From a virus: a DNA stretch of 64,000 bases. The stretch covers positions 34,498 to 98,497 of the IMG/VR virus record IMGVR_UViG_3300012954_000010. One strand, written 5' to 3'. Positions 1 through 10,963 of the stretch are shown in pieces. The notes under the pieces are model-generated. The model saw nothing but the letters and a program-made list of their open reading frames with translations, did not search any database and had not been told where the DNA came from. Numbering within the stretch: the stretch's first letter is position 1; every line of letters starts with the position of its first letter. The translations under genes and the position numbers were made by a program.

Positions 1-3000
1 TCGTGCAAGACCATTCTTTCTAACATAGAATGAATTATCTGCAAGAACGCTGTCATACAACCAAGGAGAAGAATCTCTCTGCATTCTTCTGTTGCCATTT
101 TCGTCCAACTGGTATGCAAGTGTTGCTGTTACACCTGAAAGTTGTACCTCATCTGCATAACTAATGTAATCTGTAGAGAAGTACAATTCAGAACTGCCGT
201 TGAACACTGGGTTGTTACCAGATACAACTAATTCAATAGTACGATCATTTGTTCTGGAAAGTTTTTTGATTTTACCAATGATGTTTACAGTAGAACCATC
301 TTTCTGATATACAAACCTTTCTTTATCGTAGTTTATGTTTGTAAATGTGAATACATTATCGTATTGATTGGGACTAGAGTCTGAAATGGTCAGAGTTAGT
401 CTGTTTAAGTATGTGTTCGGTTCAAAATCGTGTAATGCGATAGATTGATCTAGTTCTCGTCCATACAATAGTATTAATTCAATATTGTTGTAATCATATA
501 CTTTTCTAGTAAAACGAATCGCTGGACCGTTGATGCTGTATGCATCACGACGCTGCATGACACCATCAATGAATACAAACATGTATCTAGGATCGTCTAC
601 AGTTTGTACATTATCATCTTCTTTCCTAATAATAATGAATGGACCAGCAGAACCATCCAGGATACCTGAGGTATCTAACTTGCATCGCTTGTAGTTACCT
701 ACACCATGCATTGCAATTCTTTCTACCGCTAGTGGTTCCTGCACAGTCTTAACATTCTCACCTTGGTCCCAAATTGGAGCTCCACTGAACACAATTCTGT
801 TTGGTGTTTGAGTTTTATCGATAAAATACGCACCATCATGCTGTAAAATGCCACTGATGGACACAAACAGGTTCTCATCATCATCTAGGTCAACAACGCC
901 TCCATCTTCATAATAAAGATCAAAGATTGTATTCTCGTTATTTGTATAATCAGGTAGAGAGATCTCTACAGTTCCAGGTCCAGTAACCAAAGTAGACTTG
1001 ATACCATCATACAAAGAATCTAGTGCTGAAGCAACTTCTTCACACTCGCTAAGTGTTGCATTGACCAGTAGAGGGTCAGGTAAGATGTTTTTGTTTACAT
1101 ATGTTTTCAGCGTAGTCCAGTATCCAGTAGAACTTTCATTTTCTGGAGTTGCTACTACTCTATTAGGTCCTCCTTGTAGAATAGTTGTCACTACATTGAT
1201 ATAAGATGTAATAGCACTTTCAACATCAGCACAGTATGGTGTTATATTGTCCACTCTGACCAGAGGATCAGTGACTGGAGCAATAATTGTAGAACCAGAG
1301 ATATTGTTTCTCATAGCAAGAATCATGAGATCGCGAGCAACCTCATTTGCATAGATTGTTTCTAGCAATTCACCTTGAATATGATTTAGTTTGTAGTTGT
1401 TGAAATATGCCTCTGCAAATTCAACAACTTTCTGGGTTCCACCCCAGCGAAGTGAGTATACGATAGCATCTACTAGGATGCCAGTATCTCTGAAGCAGAA
1501 GTCTTCTGCTTCGACCCATTCTTTAATACCAGTGTTAACTGTAGTAGTTGGTGCTGTATTGTTTGTGAGTGCGTCGGTTAGAATACCGAATAGAGTTGTA
1601 ACCGCAGAGTTTACGTTTGTGCAGTCAGGAACAAGGATAATACCAGGATCTTGTACTGTACCTCTGTTATTGATTGCTTCGATGCAAAGATCTCTTGCAA
1701 AGTTAAAACCATATATCGATTCTGTTCGTTCTCCATCTAGTGCGTCGTGATTTGTGAAATATCTGTTGGTTGCTGCAATAGTGGCAGAGTTTCCACCCCG
1801 ACCAGTATCTTCAGCAACAGCGGCGATAACAATCTTCAAATCTCTTGCACATTTTTCTGTAGCAAATTCTGAACCATACTTAGTATCCAGTTCCGCAATA
1901 GTTTGTGTTACGATGTCTTGTAGATTATCGTAAATAAGTCTTCTTCCATCTTTAAATCTGAAAGCTGCTTCAGGAACTCTAGGATATGTAAACTTAGGAT
2001 ACTTATCATAGATTCTGTGTGCTGCTTCTCTTTGGATGTTAATTTTGTTTGCTTCAATTAGTGTAGAAGCATCATAGAATGTACCATTATTAAGTCCACT
2101 CCAAATAAATGTCATCTGTGCATTTGCAGAGACATTAATCTGTCCACTTTGAGGTAGTGAAATAGTATATGTTGCACCCTGATCAATTTGAATGAAAATA
2201 CCAGGAGCAATCTGTAAAATTGGAGCAGTTGATTGATCAGTAGTTAAAATTTGATTAACAGTTAACTGCTGTAGTGTGTTGGAAATATTGAGAGAAGGTT
2301 GACTAATTCTAATAGTTCTCTCGTCAATAATTTCAGTAACAGTTGTTGCTGGATTGAATGCTCTACCAGCACTAATCTTCATACCAATAGCAATGTTATC
2401 GCTATTTGATACAGTAACTAAATCTGTACCAGGAGTCCAACTGACTTGTCTGTCAACAAAGTCCCAGTTACGCATTGCCAACTTACAAAGTCTAACAGCG
2501 TAATCATATGCTTTGATAGATGCTTCTAATTCTCCGTCGATGTATGCCAGAACACCATCGATAAAATATTTCTCGATAGCATCAATAGTCTTACTGTTAC
2601 CACCAAATCTTAAATCATGCTCAAGTGCTTCAACGACTAATCCAATGTCTCTATAACACTTAGTACCTAGAGTTCCCCATGATAGGTTTGGATATTCATT
2701 TTGAATGTAACCAAGAGTCTCAGATTGAATGAACGCTTTGTTCATTGCTAACTGGTTTGCAGAGTCAATCCATGTACCTTCTCTCTGGTAAATATTTCTG
2801 ACTCTCTTCAGATATCTTGCATTTAGAGTTGCATTCTTAAACTCAAAATATCTACAATGGAATGTTACACCAGGAACTTGCTGTCCATCTTTAACACTAG
2901 GTCCTAATGGAGGTGCAGCAAATGTAATTTTGTTTCCATTGACTGTATATGCTCTTCCAGGTTCTTGTAAGATACCATCAAGAGTAATGGTCAATGCTTG

Positions 3001-6000
3001 CTCATTATATGGAGAGATAGTAGCACCAGTATTATCAACTAATGTAAATACGGTTCTACCCTCTAGATTTCCACGGTCTGTAAATGCTCCAGTGAAAGCT
3101 CCATTTAGATATAGTTCCTTCGCTCTGATCTCTGTCGTATTGAATGTCTCAAGACCAATAGATCCAGCACCACGCTCAATCTTAAGTTGCTCTGTTTTAA
3201 TAACAGATGTAGTAACTTGCTTCTTGGTACTAACAACAGTGATTTTGTTTTTGTTAGGATCCCAGAGTTGTACGATACTAGTGCCGACTGTCTTCGTATT
3301 TGGAGACATAGGTACTGCAGAGTCTGACTCAACCAACACTTCTCCAAATAATTGGAAACCTGCAGGGTGAGTTGTCTTCTTAATTAACTCTCTCCAAGAA
3401 TTAATTGAAGTACGAGACTTAACAACATACGAGTAATCTTGATAATAGAATGAATCAGTTAGTCTTTGGTTAGAAGAACTAACCACACCTTGGTCATCTT
3501 GGAAGCTTCCGATGTTGTCAAAATATGTTTTAATATTTTTATTAAATTTAGAATACGCAATGGTATCCAGTACAGCTGTGTTGCGTCTAGAAATGCCTAA
3601 AATTTCAATGTTTTCTCTAAACAATCCAGTGATGTCTTTTACGATCAAAATGTTGGATCCTTTTCTCCAAGAAACCACTTTTGCTCTAGCAGTTTCTACA
3701 CCAGAATTTGTTTGAATTATTGTTTCGCCAATCCCAAATGCATCTTCTCTAAAATTAGATACTTTGAAAATATAATTTGATCTGATAGTTGAACTTAGAG
3801 TCTTATCATTATGGTAAGATCCACCATTGTTAATGATTCTTACATTTCTAGGCAAACCAATTGTTTCACTGGTAAGGTAAACTCTTACATCAGACTCAAC
3901 AATATTAATTGTTGGTGGAGTAGTATAACCAGAACCAGGATGCTTAACTACAATACCAGTTACTCTTCCCTGATCTTGTACAACTTCCAGTAAAGCATTA
4001 CCTTCAACAATTGCTTTTGCTTTCGAGTAGTTAGATCCATTGTTAGTTACTACGACAGCAGACAAAGATCCATCTACAATATCTGCTGTTGCCTTTGCAA
4101 CATATGTCGGTGTTGGTAACACACCAGTTACAATAGGAAGTTTTCTATACTCGGTTCCAGTGTTGATTACATTGACAGTGTTAATCTCACCAACTGAGAA
4201 CTGAGACATAGAGTTATACTTGATAACTCCTGTTCCGTCATGTGGAGCAGCAATTGTTGTGTCGTATACAATAGATCTTGGTGTAACATATAGTGCAGAC
4301 TTCTTGCCTTGTAGGGGATCATCTACAACATTAAAGAATCCAGTTTCCGAAGAAGACTGACCATTCTTATCAAAGTAGTAATACTTAGAGTATTGTAATG
4401 CTTGTTTTTTAGAATATGAATTATTTGTAAGTCTTGATCCGAAACCAAGTTTTAAATCAACAATCCCACCATTGATTGTTCTTTCTGTAGTAACAATGTT
4501 ATAATTGATACTTGGAGAAATTTCAAACGCTCTTCCATTCATAGAAGGGTGAGCAGTATTGAAACTATATTTGTAGAACTTCTTAATATCAATTACAGGG
4601 TTTCTTGTAAACTCTAGATTGTCAGAAGAAAATTCAAATACAGATTTTGCTGGTTCTATATCTAAAATTCTAACTAGTTTCTGATCAGCACTCTGATCAA
4701 AGAATACTGTGCTTAGAGAAACTTCATTGATTGTACTTAGAGTTTGATCATATCCAAATACAACTTCAGCAACTTGAGTTGACGCATCATATTCTTCGAT
4801 GACTGGATCTCTAGGACTAGATCCAAGAGCAAATCCTTTTGGTAAATTAAATGCAGGTGCAATCTGTGTTAATGCAGCACCATCAAAATGTTCTACCGCA
4901 GTAGTTCCTAACTGTCCTCTCAATACAGTTAGTACATTGTCAGTTCTATTAACTACCTTTACGATCTCACTGCCAATTCTGATAAAATCATCTGCAGTGA
5001 ATCCAGTACCATCAGCTACATTGATATCAGTTTCTTCTGCACCAAGACCAACATGGTCTACACGAATCTGAACACTACCAGTTGTTAGATCTGATTTTGA
5101 GAGATAAGCAGCACTAACTGTAAGGACATCACCTCTCTTGTATCCAGTTCCCTTCTTATCCGATCTTGGTGCTACAGATGTTACATATCCTTCAGGTCCA
5201 ACAACTATACGCGCTGTTGCGTCCTCTCCAGATCCACCAAGTAGAGGTGCCTCTGCATATGTTTGGTTTGGTAGGTAGTCAGCACCACCAGTTAGGAGCG
5301 TCAGTTTACCAACACCAGTATCCGTGAGAACCGTTGCAGCAACTGGGATGTTGAACTTAATTTTTTGATAAATTCTACTTCTTACATAGTATAGTGTTGT
5401 TGATGATGAATCGTCTGGATTGATATCAACATCAATCACATCATTAACACCAACACCATGATCTTGACTGGTCTTCAGTATTGCAACATTGTTGTTAATG
5501 TTGAAAATAATCAAACCACTACTTAGAGAACCAACTTGGGCAACATTAACACCAGGAGTATCAAGTAAATTTGAACTTCTGATAAAATAGTCGTCTGTTG
5601 GTGTAAATGAACCAAATACTAGTCGTACTTTTACACTATTCTTAGAAATAGTAGTTTCTAGCACAATTCCTTGTGCAATTACTGATGCAGCACCATCAGT
5701 GTACTCAAGCATTGCACCAGATGTGTATGATGCATTCTCATCAAGAATTAAATTTAGTACAGTTGTATTAGAACTGAGTGTGTCTCCAGTAGAAAACTCA
5801 CCACTTACATTTCTAAGTGCAAATTTCTTACCAGAGAATACATCACCAACAATCTCACCAGACGCACCAGTTACATCTTGAGTGATAGTATCACCATCAA
5901 ACAAATATGCAGTGTTGGAAAGATTGACCAGTAGCGCCTTTGTAGATTGAGACTCAATAGACTCAACTTGTTTTCCTTTTACAGAAGATACTTCTGCAGT

Positions 6001-8724
6001 GGCACCAAAACCACTGGTAGATGTATTGTCAATGAATACTTCAGATCCTACAGAGAATGTATCGACACTAGAATAGATCTCAGCACCAGATACATTACCT
6101 CTTTCGATATCTTCAATAACTGCTACTGCCAGTTCACCATTAGCATCGATGTCAGCAGTTCTGAGTCTCGTAGAAGTCTTAGGAATGTCAGTATGAGACA
6201 ATGCCTGTGTATAGTTTGAATCTCTAGGAATAGAATAATAGTTGTCTCCTAGGATATATGGGAACTGTGGGTCGTCATTACCATCAACAGTAATGAAGTA
6301 TGCATAAGTTCCTTCTGGGTAGTCTGGAGTCACACAGAATCTACCATTGTTTTGATCTAGGTGTCCACTCTGGTGAACATAAGTATAATCTTCAAAAAAT
6401 GAACCTAACGGATAAGTAGCAACAGCAGGTCCATTACTTCTTGCAATATTTTTAGTGTAACTAGAATCCATTCTTACAATGGAACTAGTAGGATCTAGAG
6501 CATCAGAAAAACCAAAAGCACCGTAAATAGGATTGCCATCATAAGCAAATCCTAAAATAGGAGAGTGGTTAGATCCATTATCGTTTTGTCTCAAAGCAGT
6601 TGGTGATGCATAGTATGCATACCCATAATCTTGAGAGATATCTTTGTTTTGGATAGCATAACCATTATTACTATCTAACTCAGACGAATATAGTTCATAA
6701 CGATTCTTAGTCCATTGCAATACTTTAGATTCTGCAATAGCACCAGAACCAACAGCAATAACATCTACACGAATGTTCTCTGCTGTATAACCGCTACCTT
6801 TATTGATCTGAATAAAATCAACTAGTTGACCTGCAGGAGAAACTACAGCAGTGTAGTCAGCAAATCTTCCTTTACCTGCTAGATCTATAATTCTGATGAC
6901 TGGTGAGGAAGAGTAGAACTCACCTGGGTTCGATACCACTAAACTAGTGATTTCACCATTAGTAATGATTGGTGTTACTACACCGTTTCTACCAGATACA
7001 ACTTCTACTTGTGGGTTGCCTTGATAGTTGCCAGGATTGTCTACTACAATAGACTCAACAACCTGACCTGCCATTTTTGCTCTAGCAATACCAGCAGCAC
7101 CGTCTACTAATACAAATGGTTCTCTTGCATAACCAGAACCCCTGTTGAGCACAGCGATCTCTTGTAGTGGACCATTGAATACTTTCTCAGTATCCTTGGC
7201 ACTCATTGCAACAACACCATTTACAAAGATACCAACATCTCTATCGTTGGTTTTGTAAATCTCTGTGGTGCTTGTAGGTTGCTTTGGTATAATTCTTAAT
7301 TGACGCTGATCCTTAATAGGAACATTCAATGTGAATGGGTGATCAGGGAATCCAGAAGATGCAATGTAATAGTCTGTGTCATCCTCGAAAACTGCAGATA
7401 CACCAGAGTTTAGTAGTGGTAAACCAGATACTTTACCACTTGATAGATTCCATCTAATATTATTCTGAGAGTCAACAATTTTTTGATTCGTTGTCTCAAA
7501 TCCTGGTCTAGAAATTTCTAGTTTTTCACCAGCAACTGCATATGGTTCTTTAGTCTCAGATTCTACTGAATATAAGACACCTAAGATTAAAATTGAGTCT
7601 GTACCTACATTGACTTCAGCAGCGTCATATACAAGACTGCCCGCAGTGTAAGAAGAACTGCCAGATCTGGTCTTGATGGTAAATTGATTGACATTTTTAG
7701 TTTCAAATGTGAAGACTTCGTTCTCAATGTAGAACTTACCAGTCTCACCCCATCCCATAGTAGAAAACACATCAACAACTGTGCTGCTGATGTCAATGTC
7801 TTCTGTTAGTTTTGTTTTAGATGAAATTACAAAGTCACCATTGACAGTTTCTTCTGCCAAGATAAATTCGTATAAATCAATACCGTCATATGTACCAGAG
7901 AATAGTACATTGTCGATGGTAGCAGAAGCGTAGTTACCATCTAGGTTTTGGACGATTTGTTTTCCAATAAATGACTCTGGAGAACCAGAAATGATTTTTA
8001 CTTTTAGAGAATAGTTATTAGTCCATGTAGACTCAGATGACTTGAGTGTATAATCTCTAGGATATAATACCTCAGGGTTCTGGTCATTAGGAACTAGACA
8101 TTTGAACAAAAACTTGATAGAGTTCTTTGTTCCCTTAGATTTGTAAAAATCACCGATGTTTTTGATCAGTGTTCTTTGATCAACCTTCTCATTTAGAAAT
8201 GCTATAGGAAAGTCTGGTAAGTATTGTGCCTCGAAACTCTTCACAAGAGCAAAGAGGAACAGATTACTAATATTTTGTACAGTAGAACCATTTGGGTGGT
8301 CTGCTGCTTGTGTAGTTACAAATGTAGACTCATTATACAGATCTCCCAGTGTAGTGTTACCACTTACACCTCTGCTTACATGGAGAAACTTTGTATCGGT
8401 TCTTTCTTTGTAAAAACAAATTTCGTCGTTTACTGCTAAGTATCCTGATGTAGGAAACGCAGTGGCATCTACTACAGTAATAGTAGTATCAGTGTCTTGT
8501 GCAAATTCTGCAAGTTTAGTCTCTTGCTGCAGAATTTTCTTCTCATAAAAATCAATATTACGATATGTCGCAATATTGTTTGCAATGTCTAATGGTTGCC
8601 CTTGTAATTCAAGCTGCTCATAATACTTCTGCACGAACTTACCAAAAAGTTCGTACTCATCGCTGATAAATGCTGGAAGTTGATCTTCAATTAAAAGAGA
8701 GATCTTATTAGCAGTTTTAGGCAT
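1..8724 (-). CDS. gp7-like baseplate wedge protein, giant, C-terminus cut by window edge
   Basis: At least 2908 codons are open to the left edge, so the C-terminus is missing. Residues about 1-250 resemble the C-terminal part of T4 gp7: DFYKSKGTKNSIKFLFK here aligns with the T4 gp7 stretch that reads DFYSTKG...YKFLFK, preceded by a helical DEYELFGKFVQKYYEQ segment like gp7's FEAFCEAYIQYLSD. The rest has no T4 gp7 counterpart. It holds GSGY-type beta repeats (about residues 550-750) and at least three diverged copies of a GGN-Y-GE-MRN helical repeat (near residues 2040, 2310 and 2430), also found in the 4588-aa protein at 33984-47750. The start follows gp6 by 3 nt. The likely role is baseplate wedge core plus peripheral or fibre-like extension; the gp7 link is by motif only. 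Confidence 0.7.
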   Translation of the reverse strand, partial: MPKTANKISLLIEDQLPAFISDEYELFGKFVQKYYEQLELQGQPLDIANNIATYRNIDFYEKKILQQETKLAEFAQDTDTTITVVDATAFPTSGYLAVNDEICFYKERTDTKFLHVSRGVSGNTTLGDLYNESTFVTTQAADHPNGSTVQNISNLFLFALVKSFEAQYLPDFPIAFLNEKVDQRTLIKNIGDFYKSKGTKNSIKFLFKCLVPNDQNPEVLYPRDYTLKSSESTWTNNYSLKVKIISGSPESFIGKQIVQNLDGNYASATIDNVLFSGTYDGIDLYEFILAEETVNGDFVISSKTKLTEDIDISSTVVDVFSTMGWGETGKFYIENEVFTFETKNVNQFTIKTRSGSSSYTAGSLVYDAAEVNVGTDSILILGVLYSVESETKEPYAVAGEKLEISRPGFETTNQKIVDSQNNIRWNLSSGKVSGLPLLNSGVSAVFEDDTDYYIASSGFPDHPFTLNVPIKDQRQLRIIPKQPTSTTEIYKTNDRDVGIFVNGVVAMSAKDTEKVFNGPLQEIAVLNRGSGYAREPFVLVDGAAGIARAKMAGQVVESIVVDNPGNYQGNPQVEVVSGRNGVVTPIITNGEITSLVVSNPGEFYSSSPVIRIIDLAGKGRFADYTAVVSPAGQLVDFIQINKGSGYTAENIRVDVIAVGSGAIAESKVLQWTKNRYELYSSELDSNNGYAIQNKDISQDYGYAYYASPTALRQNDNGSNHSPILGFAYDGNPIYGAFGFSDALDPTSSIVRMDSSYTKNIARSNGPAVATYPLGSFFEDYTYVHQSGHLDQNNGRFCVTPDYPEGTYAYFITVDGNDDPQFPYILGDNYYSIPRDSNYTQALSHTDIPKTSTRLRTADIDANGELAVAVIEDIERGNVSGAEIYSSVDTFSVGSEVFIDNTSTSGFGATAEVSSVKGKQVESIESQSTKALLVNLSNTAYLFDGDTITQDVTGASGEIVGDVFSGKKFALRNVSGEFSTGDTLSSNTTVLNLILDENASYTSGAMLEYTDGAASVIAQGIVLETTISKNSVKVRLVFGSFTPTDDYFIRSSNLLDTPGVNVAQVGSLSSGLIIFNINNNVAILKTSQDHGVGVNDVIDVDINPDDSSSTTLYYVRSRIYQKIKFNIPVAATVLTDTGVGKLTLLTGGADYLPNQTYAEAPLLGGSGEDATARIVVGPEGYVTSVAPRSDKKGTGYKRGDVLTVSAAYLSKSDLTTGSVQIRVDHVGLGAEETDINVADGTGFTADDFIRIGSEIVKVVNRTDNVLTVLRGQLGTTAVEHFDGAALTQIAPAFNLPKGFALGSSPRDPVIEEYDASTQVAEVVFGYDQTLSTINEVSLSTVFFDQSADQKLVRILDIEPAKSVFEFSSDNLEFTRNPVIDIKKFYKYSFNTAHPSMNGRAFEISPSINYNIVTTERTINGGIVDLKLGFGSRLTNNSYSKKQALQYSKYYYFDKNGQSSSETGFFNVVDDPLQGKKSALYVTPRSIVYDTTIAAPHDGTGVIKYNSMSQFSVGEINTVNVINTGTEYRKLPIVTGVLPTPTYVAKATADIVDGSLSAVVVTNNGSNYSKAKAIVEGNALLEVVQDQGRVTGIVVKHPGSGYTTPPTINIVESDVRVYLTSETIGLPRNVRIINNGGSYHNDKTLSSTIRSNYIFKVSNFREDAFGIGETIIQTNSGVETARAKVVSWRKGSNILIVKDITGLFRENIEILGISRRNTAVLDTIAYSKFNKNIKTYFDNIGSFQDDQGVVSSSNQRLTDSFYYQDYSYVVKSRTSINSWRELIKKTTHPAGFQLFGEVLVESDSAVPMSPNTKTVGTSIVQLWDPNKNKITVVSTKKQVTTSVIKTEQLKIERGAGSIGLETFNTTEIRAKELYLNGAFTGAFTDRGNLEGRTVFTLVDNTGATISPYNEQALTITLDGILQEPGRAYTVNGNKITFAAPPLGPSVKDGQQVPGVTFHCRYFEFKNATLNARYLKRVRNIYQREGTWIDSANQLAMNKAFIQSETLGYIQNEYPNLSWGTLGTKCYRDIGLVVEALEHDLRFGGNSKTIDAIEKYFIDGVLAYIDGELEASIKAYDYAVRLCKLAMRNWDFVDRQVSWTPGTDLVTVSNSDNIAIGMKISAGRAFNPATTVTEIIDERTIRISQPSLNISNTLQQLTVNQILTTDQSTAPILQIAPGIFIQIDQGATYTISLPQSGQINVSANAQMTFIWSGLNNGTFYDASTLIEANKINIQREAAHRIYDKYPKFTYPRVPEAAFRFKDGRRLIYDNLQDIVTQTIAELDTKYGSEFATEKCARDLKIVIAAVAEDTGRGGNSATIAATNRYFTNHDALDGERTESIYGFNFARDLCIEAINNRGTVQDPGIILVPDCTNVNSAVTTLFGILTDALTNNTAPTTTVNTGIKEWVEAEDFCFRDTGILVDAIVYSLRWGGTQKVVEFAEAYFNNYKLNHIQGELLETIYANEVARDLMILAMRNNISGSTIIAPVTDPLVRVDNITPYCADVESAITSYINVVTTILQGGPNRVVATPENESSTGYWTTLKTYVNKNILPDPLLVNATLSECEEVASALDSLYDGIKSTLVTGPGTVEISLPDYTNNENTIFDLYYEDGGVVDLDDDENLFVSISGILQHDGAYFIDKTQTPNRIVFSGAPIWDQGENVKTVQEPLAVERIAMHGVGNYKRCKLDTSGILDGSAGPFIIIRKEDDNVQTVDDPRYMFVFIDGVMQRRDAYSINGPAIRFTRKVYDYNNIELILLYGRELDQSIALHDFEPNTYLNRLTLTISDSSPNQYDNVFTFTNINYDKERFVYQKDGSTVNIIGKIKKLSRTNDRTIELVVSGNNPVFNGSSELYFSTDYISYADEVQLSGVTATLAYQLDENGNRRMQRDSSPWLYDSVLADNSFYVRKNGLAR

Positions 8725-8727
8725 CTA

Positions 8728-10533
8728 CTACTCTTTATATGCGACGAATTTACTCTTAGCAACATCAACATCCAGATATGCTTCTCTAAGTACAGAAACA
8801 TCATCTGACGCTGGTTTTACACGCAACTCAATACGATTGTCTGAGAAACTTCCTTGGATAATAGTTAGATCATACATTTTGATCTCACCATGAACATAAT
8901 CAATGTCACCCAGAGAGTCATTTAAGACAATTTTTTCACCAGTCAGTGCATCTAGTCTATATAGGACAATTTTGCCAGATCTATCCTCTAGATACACGGT
9001 ATAGTTTGGATACTCAAGGGTTACGAATCCACTGGATGATACAACTGGATCGTCACAATCCGTTAGGAATTCATTCTGGTAACAGATCTCATAATATGAT
9101 GTAGCATTTAGTTGTGCATAGAAATCTTTTCTGAGAGTTACTTCCGTCAAGTTTGAATTGATTGCTCTATCAGCATCGTCAATCACACCAACGAATTTGG
9201 AGTATCTGAACTTACCATTAAACTTCTCAGTATCAGAAGTTTTTAGATACTCTGTAATTGCACTACTGACTTTAGAAGCAACATCTCTTGGTAGTAGATT
9301 TGTCTTTGTTCCGTTGTAATAGATCTTGGAAGACAACTCCACATATAGAATAGATGGATCAACCAATACAGGTCTTACGGAACCCACTGAGTATTGCTTC
9401 AGATCCGCCTCAATCTGTCTCTTTGTGAATTGTGATAAGAACGATGCATCAGATGGTTTGATGGCAATGAAGACCTTACCGTAGGCAGGAGGGACTTGAT
9501 CTTCTCCACCAAATACAATGATGTCGCTGATCGCTGGATATACATTACGAGCGATTACTTCATAGTCACTGCTTGTGACTGCTCTGTTTTGAGATGCAAA
9601 GTATTTTGGTGCAAGATACTTGATTTTGTTAATGCTCTCAATATCTTCACCACCAGATGCCTTCGAGACTGTAGTGATATTATTTACACTGTAAGGAACA
9701 GAGAGAACACCTACATCATCTAAGAAGACACCTGCAAATGAGAATGTACGCGCACCATTAGACTCTTTTCCATTGGTCCTCACATAGTTCATCTCAACAA
9801 CTTCGCCGTCTTCTAACTTACGACCTAGTACACCATCACCAAAAATAACTTGATATCTCTCATCTTCAATTTCATTGACAAAAAATACCTTAGCATCCTT
9901 ATCAATACTAGGATCTAAGATGTTGTCAACACGCTTGTATGAATCATTGATTGTACTAGTCTCAGATTGAAATACATTTACCTTCAATGTATTCAAGTCT
10001 GCACTAGAATTCTCAATTAAAAACTTTTGAGACTCAGATACACTATTGACTACAGTTCTTGACTTAACCTGAGTTCCTTCTACCAATTCTACTTCTGTAA
10101 ATGTAGCAACACCGTTTGCTACTTCCGCCCTGGTATCTTCAACTACAATGTACTGATATACACTGTCATCGTAGTTAGTGATAAAACCAGTTCCCTTCTT
10201 CAGAGTGATAAACCCTGGTGCGTTGTTAGGGATGCTAACATTAAATGATAATACTGTCTTTGGAGCAGTAATTGACTTCGGTGTGTATCCTAACTGTTTC
10301 GCTAGTGTAACAACATTGTCTCTCAGTGTTGCACTATCGAGAAACATCTCGTTTACCACCATGTTCGTATTGAACGCAGTGTAGTATGTGTTATACGCTA
10401 ACACATCTAATAGTTGACTGAGCACAGAACCATCAAAGTCATAGTCTGTGAAATCAGACTGCGCTCTCATGTATTCCTTTAGCGCAGTTTTAATCTCAGA
10501 AAAATCTAGATTATTGAGCTGAGTGTATGGCAT
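8728..10533 (-). CDS. 6: Baseplate wedge protein gp6
   Basis: 601 aa. The N-terminus (LNNLDFSEIKTALKEYM, then DFDGSVLSQLLDVLAYNTYY and a following NMVVNEMFLDSA) is the recognisable opening of T4-type gp6/gpJ-family baseplate wedge proteins, and the length is close to T4 gp6 (660 aa). In T4, gp6 forms the inner ring that joins wedges around the hub and drives the sheath-contraction switch. It directly follows gp25 (stop and start abut) and precedes the gp7-like gene, the order expected for a wedge operon. The C-terminal 200 residues look like the usual beta-rich dimerisation part. No truncation seen. Confidence 0.92.
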   Translation of the reverse strand: MPYTQLNNLDFSEIKTALKEYMRAQSDFTDYDFDGSVLSQLLDVLAYNTYYTAFNTNMVVNEMFLDSATLRDNVVTLAKQLGYTPKSITAPKTVLSFNVSIPNNAPGFITLKKGTGFITNYDDSVYQYIVVEDTRAEVANGVATFTEVELVEGTQVKSRTVVNSVSESQKFLIENSSADLNTLKVNVFQSETSTINDSYKRVDNILDPSIDKDAKVFFVNEIEDERYQVIFGDGVLGRKLEDGEVVEMNYVRTNGKESNGARTFSFAGVFLDDVGVLSVPYSVNNITTVSKASGGEDIESINKIKYLAPKYFASQNRAVTSSDYEVIARNVYPAISDIIVFGGEDQVPPAYGKVFIAIKPSDASFLSQFTKRQIEADLKQYSVGSVRPVLVDPSILYVELSSKIYYNGTKTNLLPRDVASKVSSAITEYLKTSDTEKFNGKFRYSKFVGVIDDADRAINSNLTEVTLRKDFYAQLNATSYYEICYQNEFLTDCDDPVVSSSGFVTLEYPNYTVYLEDRSGKIVLYRLDALTGEKIVLNDSLGDIDYVHGEIKMYDLTIIQGSFSDNRIELRVKPASDDVSVLREAYLDVDVAKSKFVAYKE

Positions 10534-10932
10534 TTATCTTGTGCGGGTCAGGAAGAACTCTACAGCAATTGGTGCAATCTCTGTACCAACAACCTCAAAT
10601 GACAACTCCACATTAAAACCATTATCATTATAATTAGGTGCTGTGTTTATTTGCACAATCTCAATTCTAGGTTCAAATGTTTTTAGTGTTTCACGAATCG
10701 ATGAATTAATAAGTGCTGCAGTAGCAAAATCTAATGGCTCAAATAAAAAGGAGCGAAGACCACTCCCAATATTGGGTTGGAATGGTCTCTCTCCTTGATC
10801 AGTTAATAGTAATGTTGTGATCGCTTGTTTGATTGCGGCAGCATCCTTAGTAACAACCAGATCATCAGTAACTGGATGCTTCTTAAAACTAAGATTCAAA
10901 TCCTTGAAGGATTGTGTCAGAGCTTTTGCCAC
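10534..10932 (-). CDS. 25: Baseplate wedge protein gp25
   Basis: 132 aa, matching T4 gp25 (132 aa). It has the LLLTDQGERPFQP-N-GSGL stretch and the conserved FEPRI (EPR) motif of the gp25/GpW/TssE family. In T4, gp25 sits at the sheath-baseplate interface and nucleates sheath assembly with gp6 and gp53. It is followed without a gap by gp6. A TAAATA-type late promoter candidate lies just upstream, at the stop codon of the small gene before it. Confidence 0.93.
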   Translation of the reverse strand: MAKALTQSFKDLNLSFKKHPVTDDLVVTKDAAAIKQAITTLLLTDQGERPFQPNIGSGLRSFLFEPLDFATAALINSSIRETLKTFEPRIEIVQINTAPNYNDNGFNVELSFEVVGTEIAPIAVEFFLTRTR

Positions 10933-10955
10933 AATATAAGTAGAAGATTACTTCT

Positions 10956-10963
10956 TATTTAGT
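10956..10963 (-). promoter_or_regulatory. Candidate late promoter upstream of gp25
   Basis: ACTAAATA matches the T4-type late box TATAAATA at 6 of 8 positions. It lies 24 nt before the gp25 ATG and overlaps the stop of the preceding small gene. Confidence 0.35.

Noticed and set aside
998-8439. Several plus-strand open frames of 60-146 codons opposite the gp7-like gene
   Set aside because: They lie wholly inside a long coherent minus-strand protein, lack ribosome sites and have no family-like sequence.
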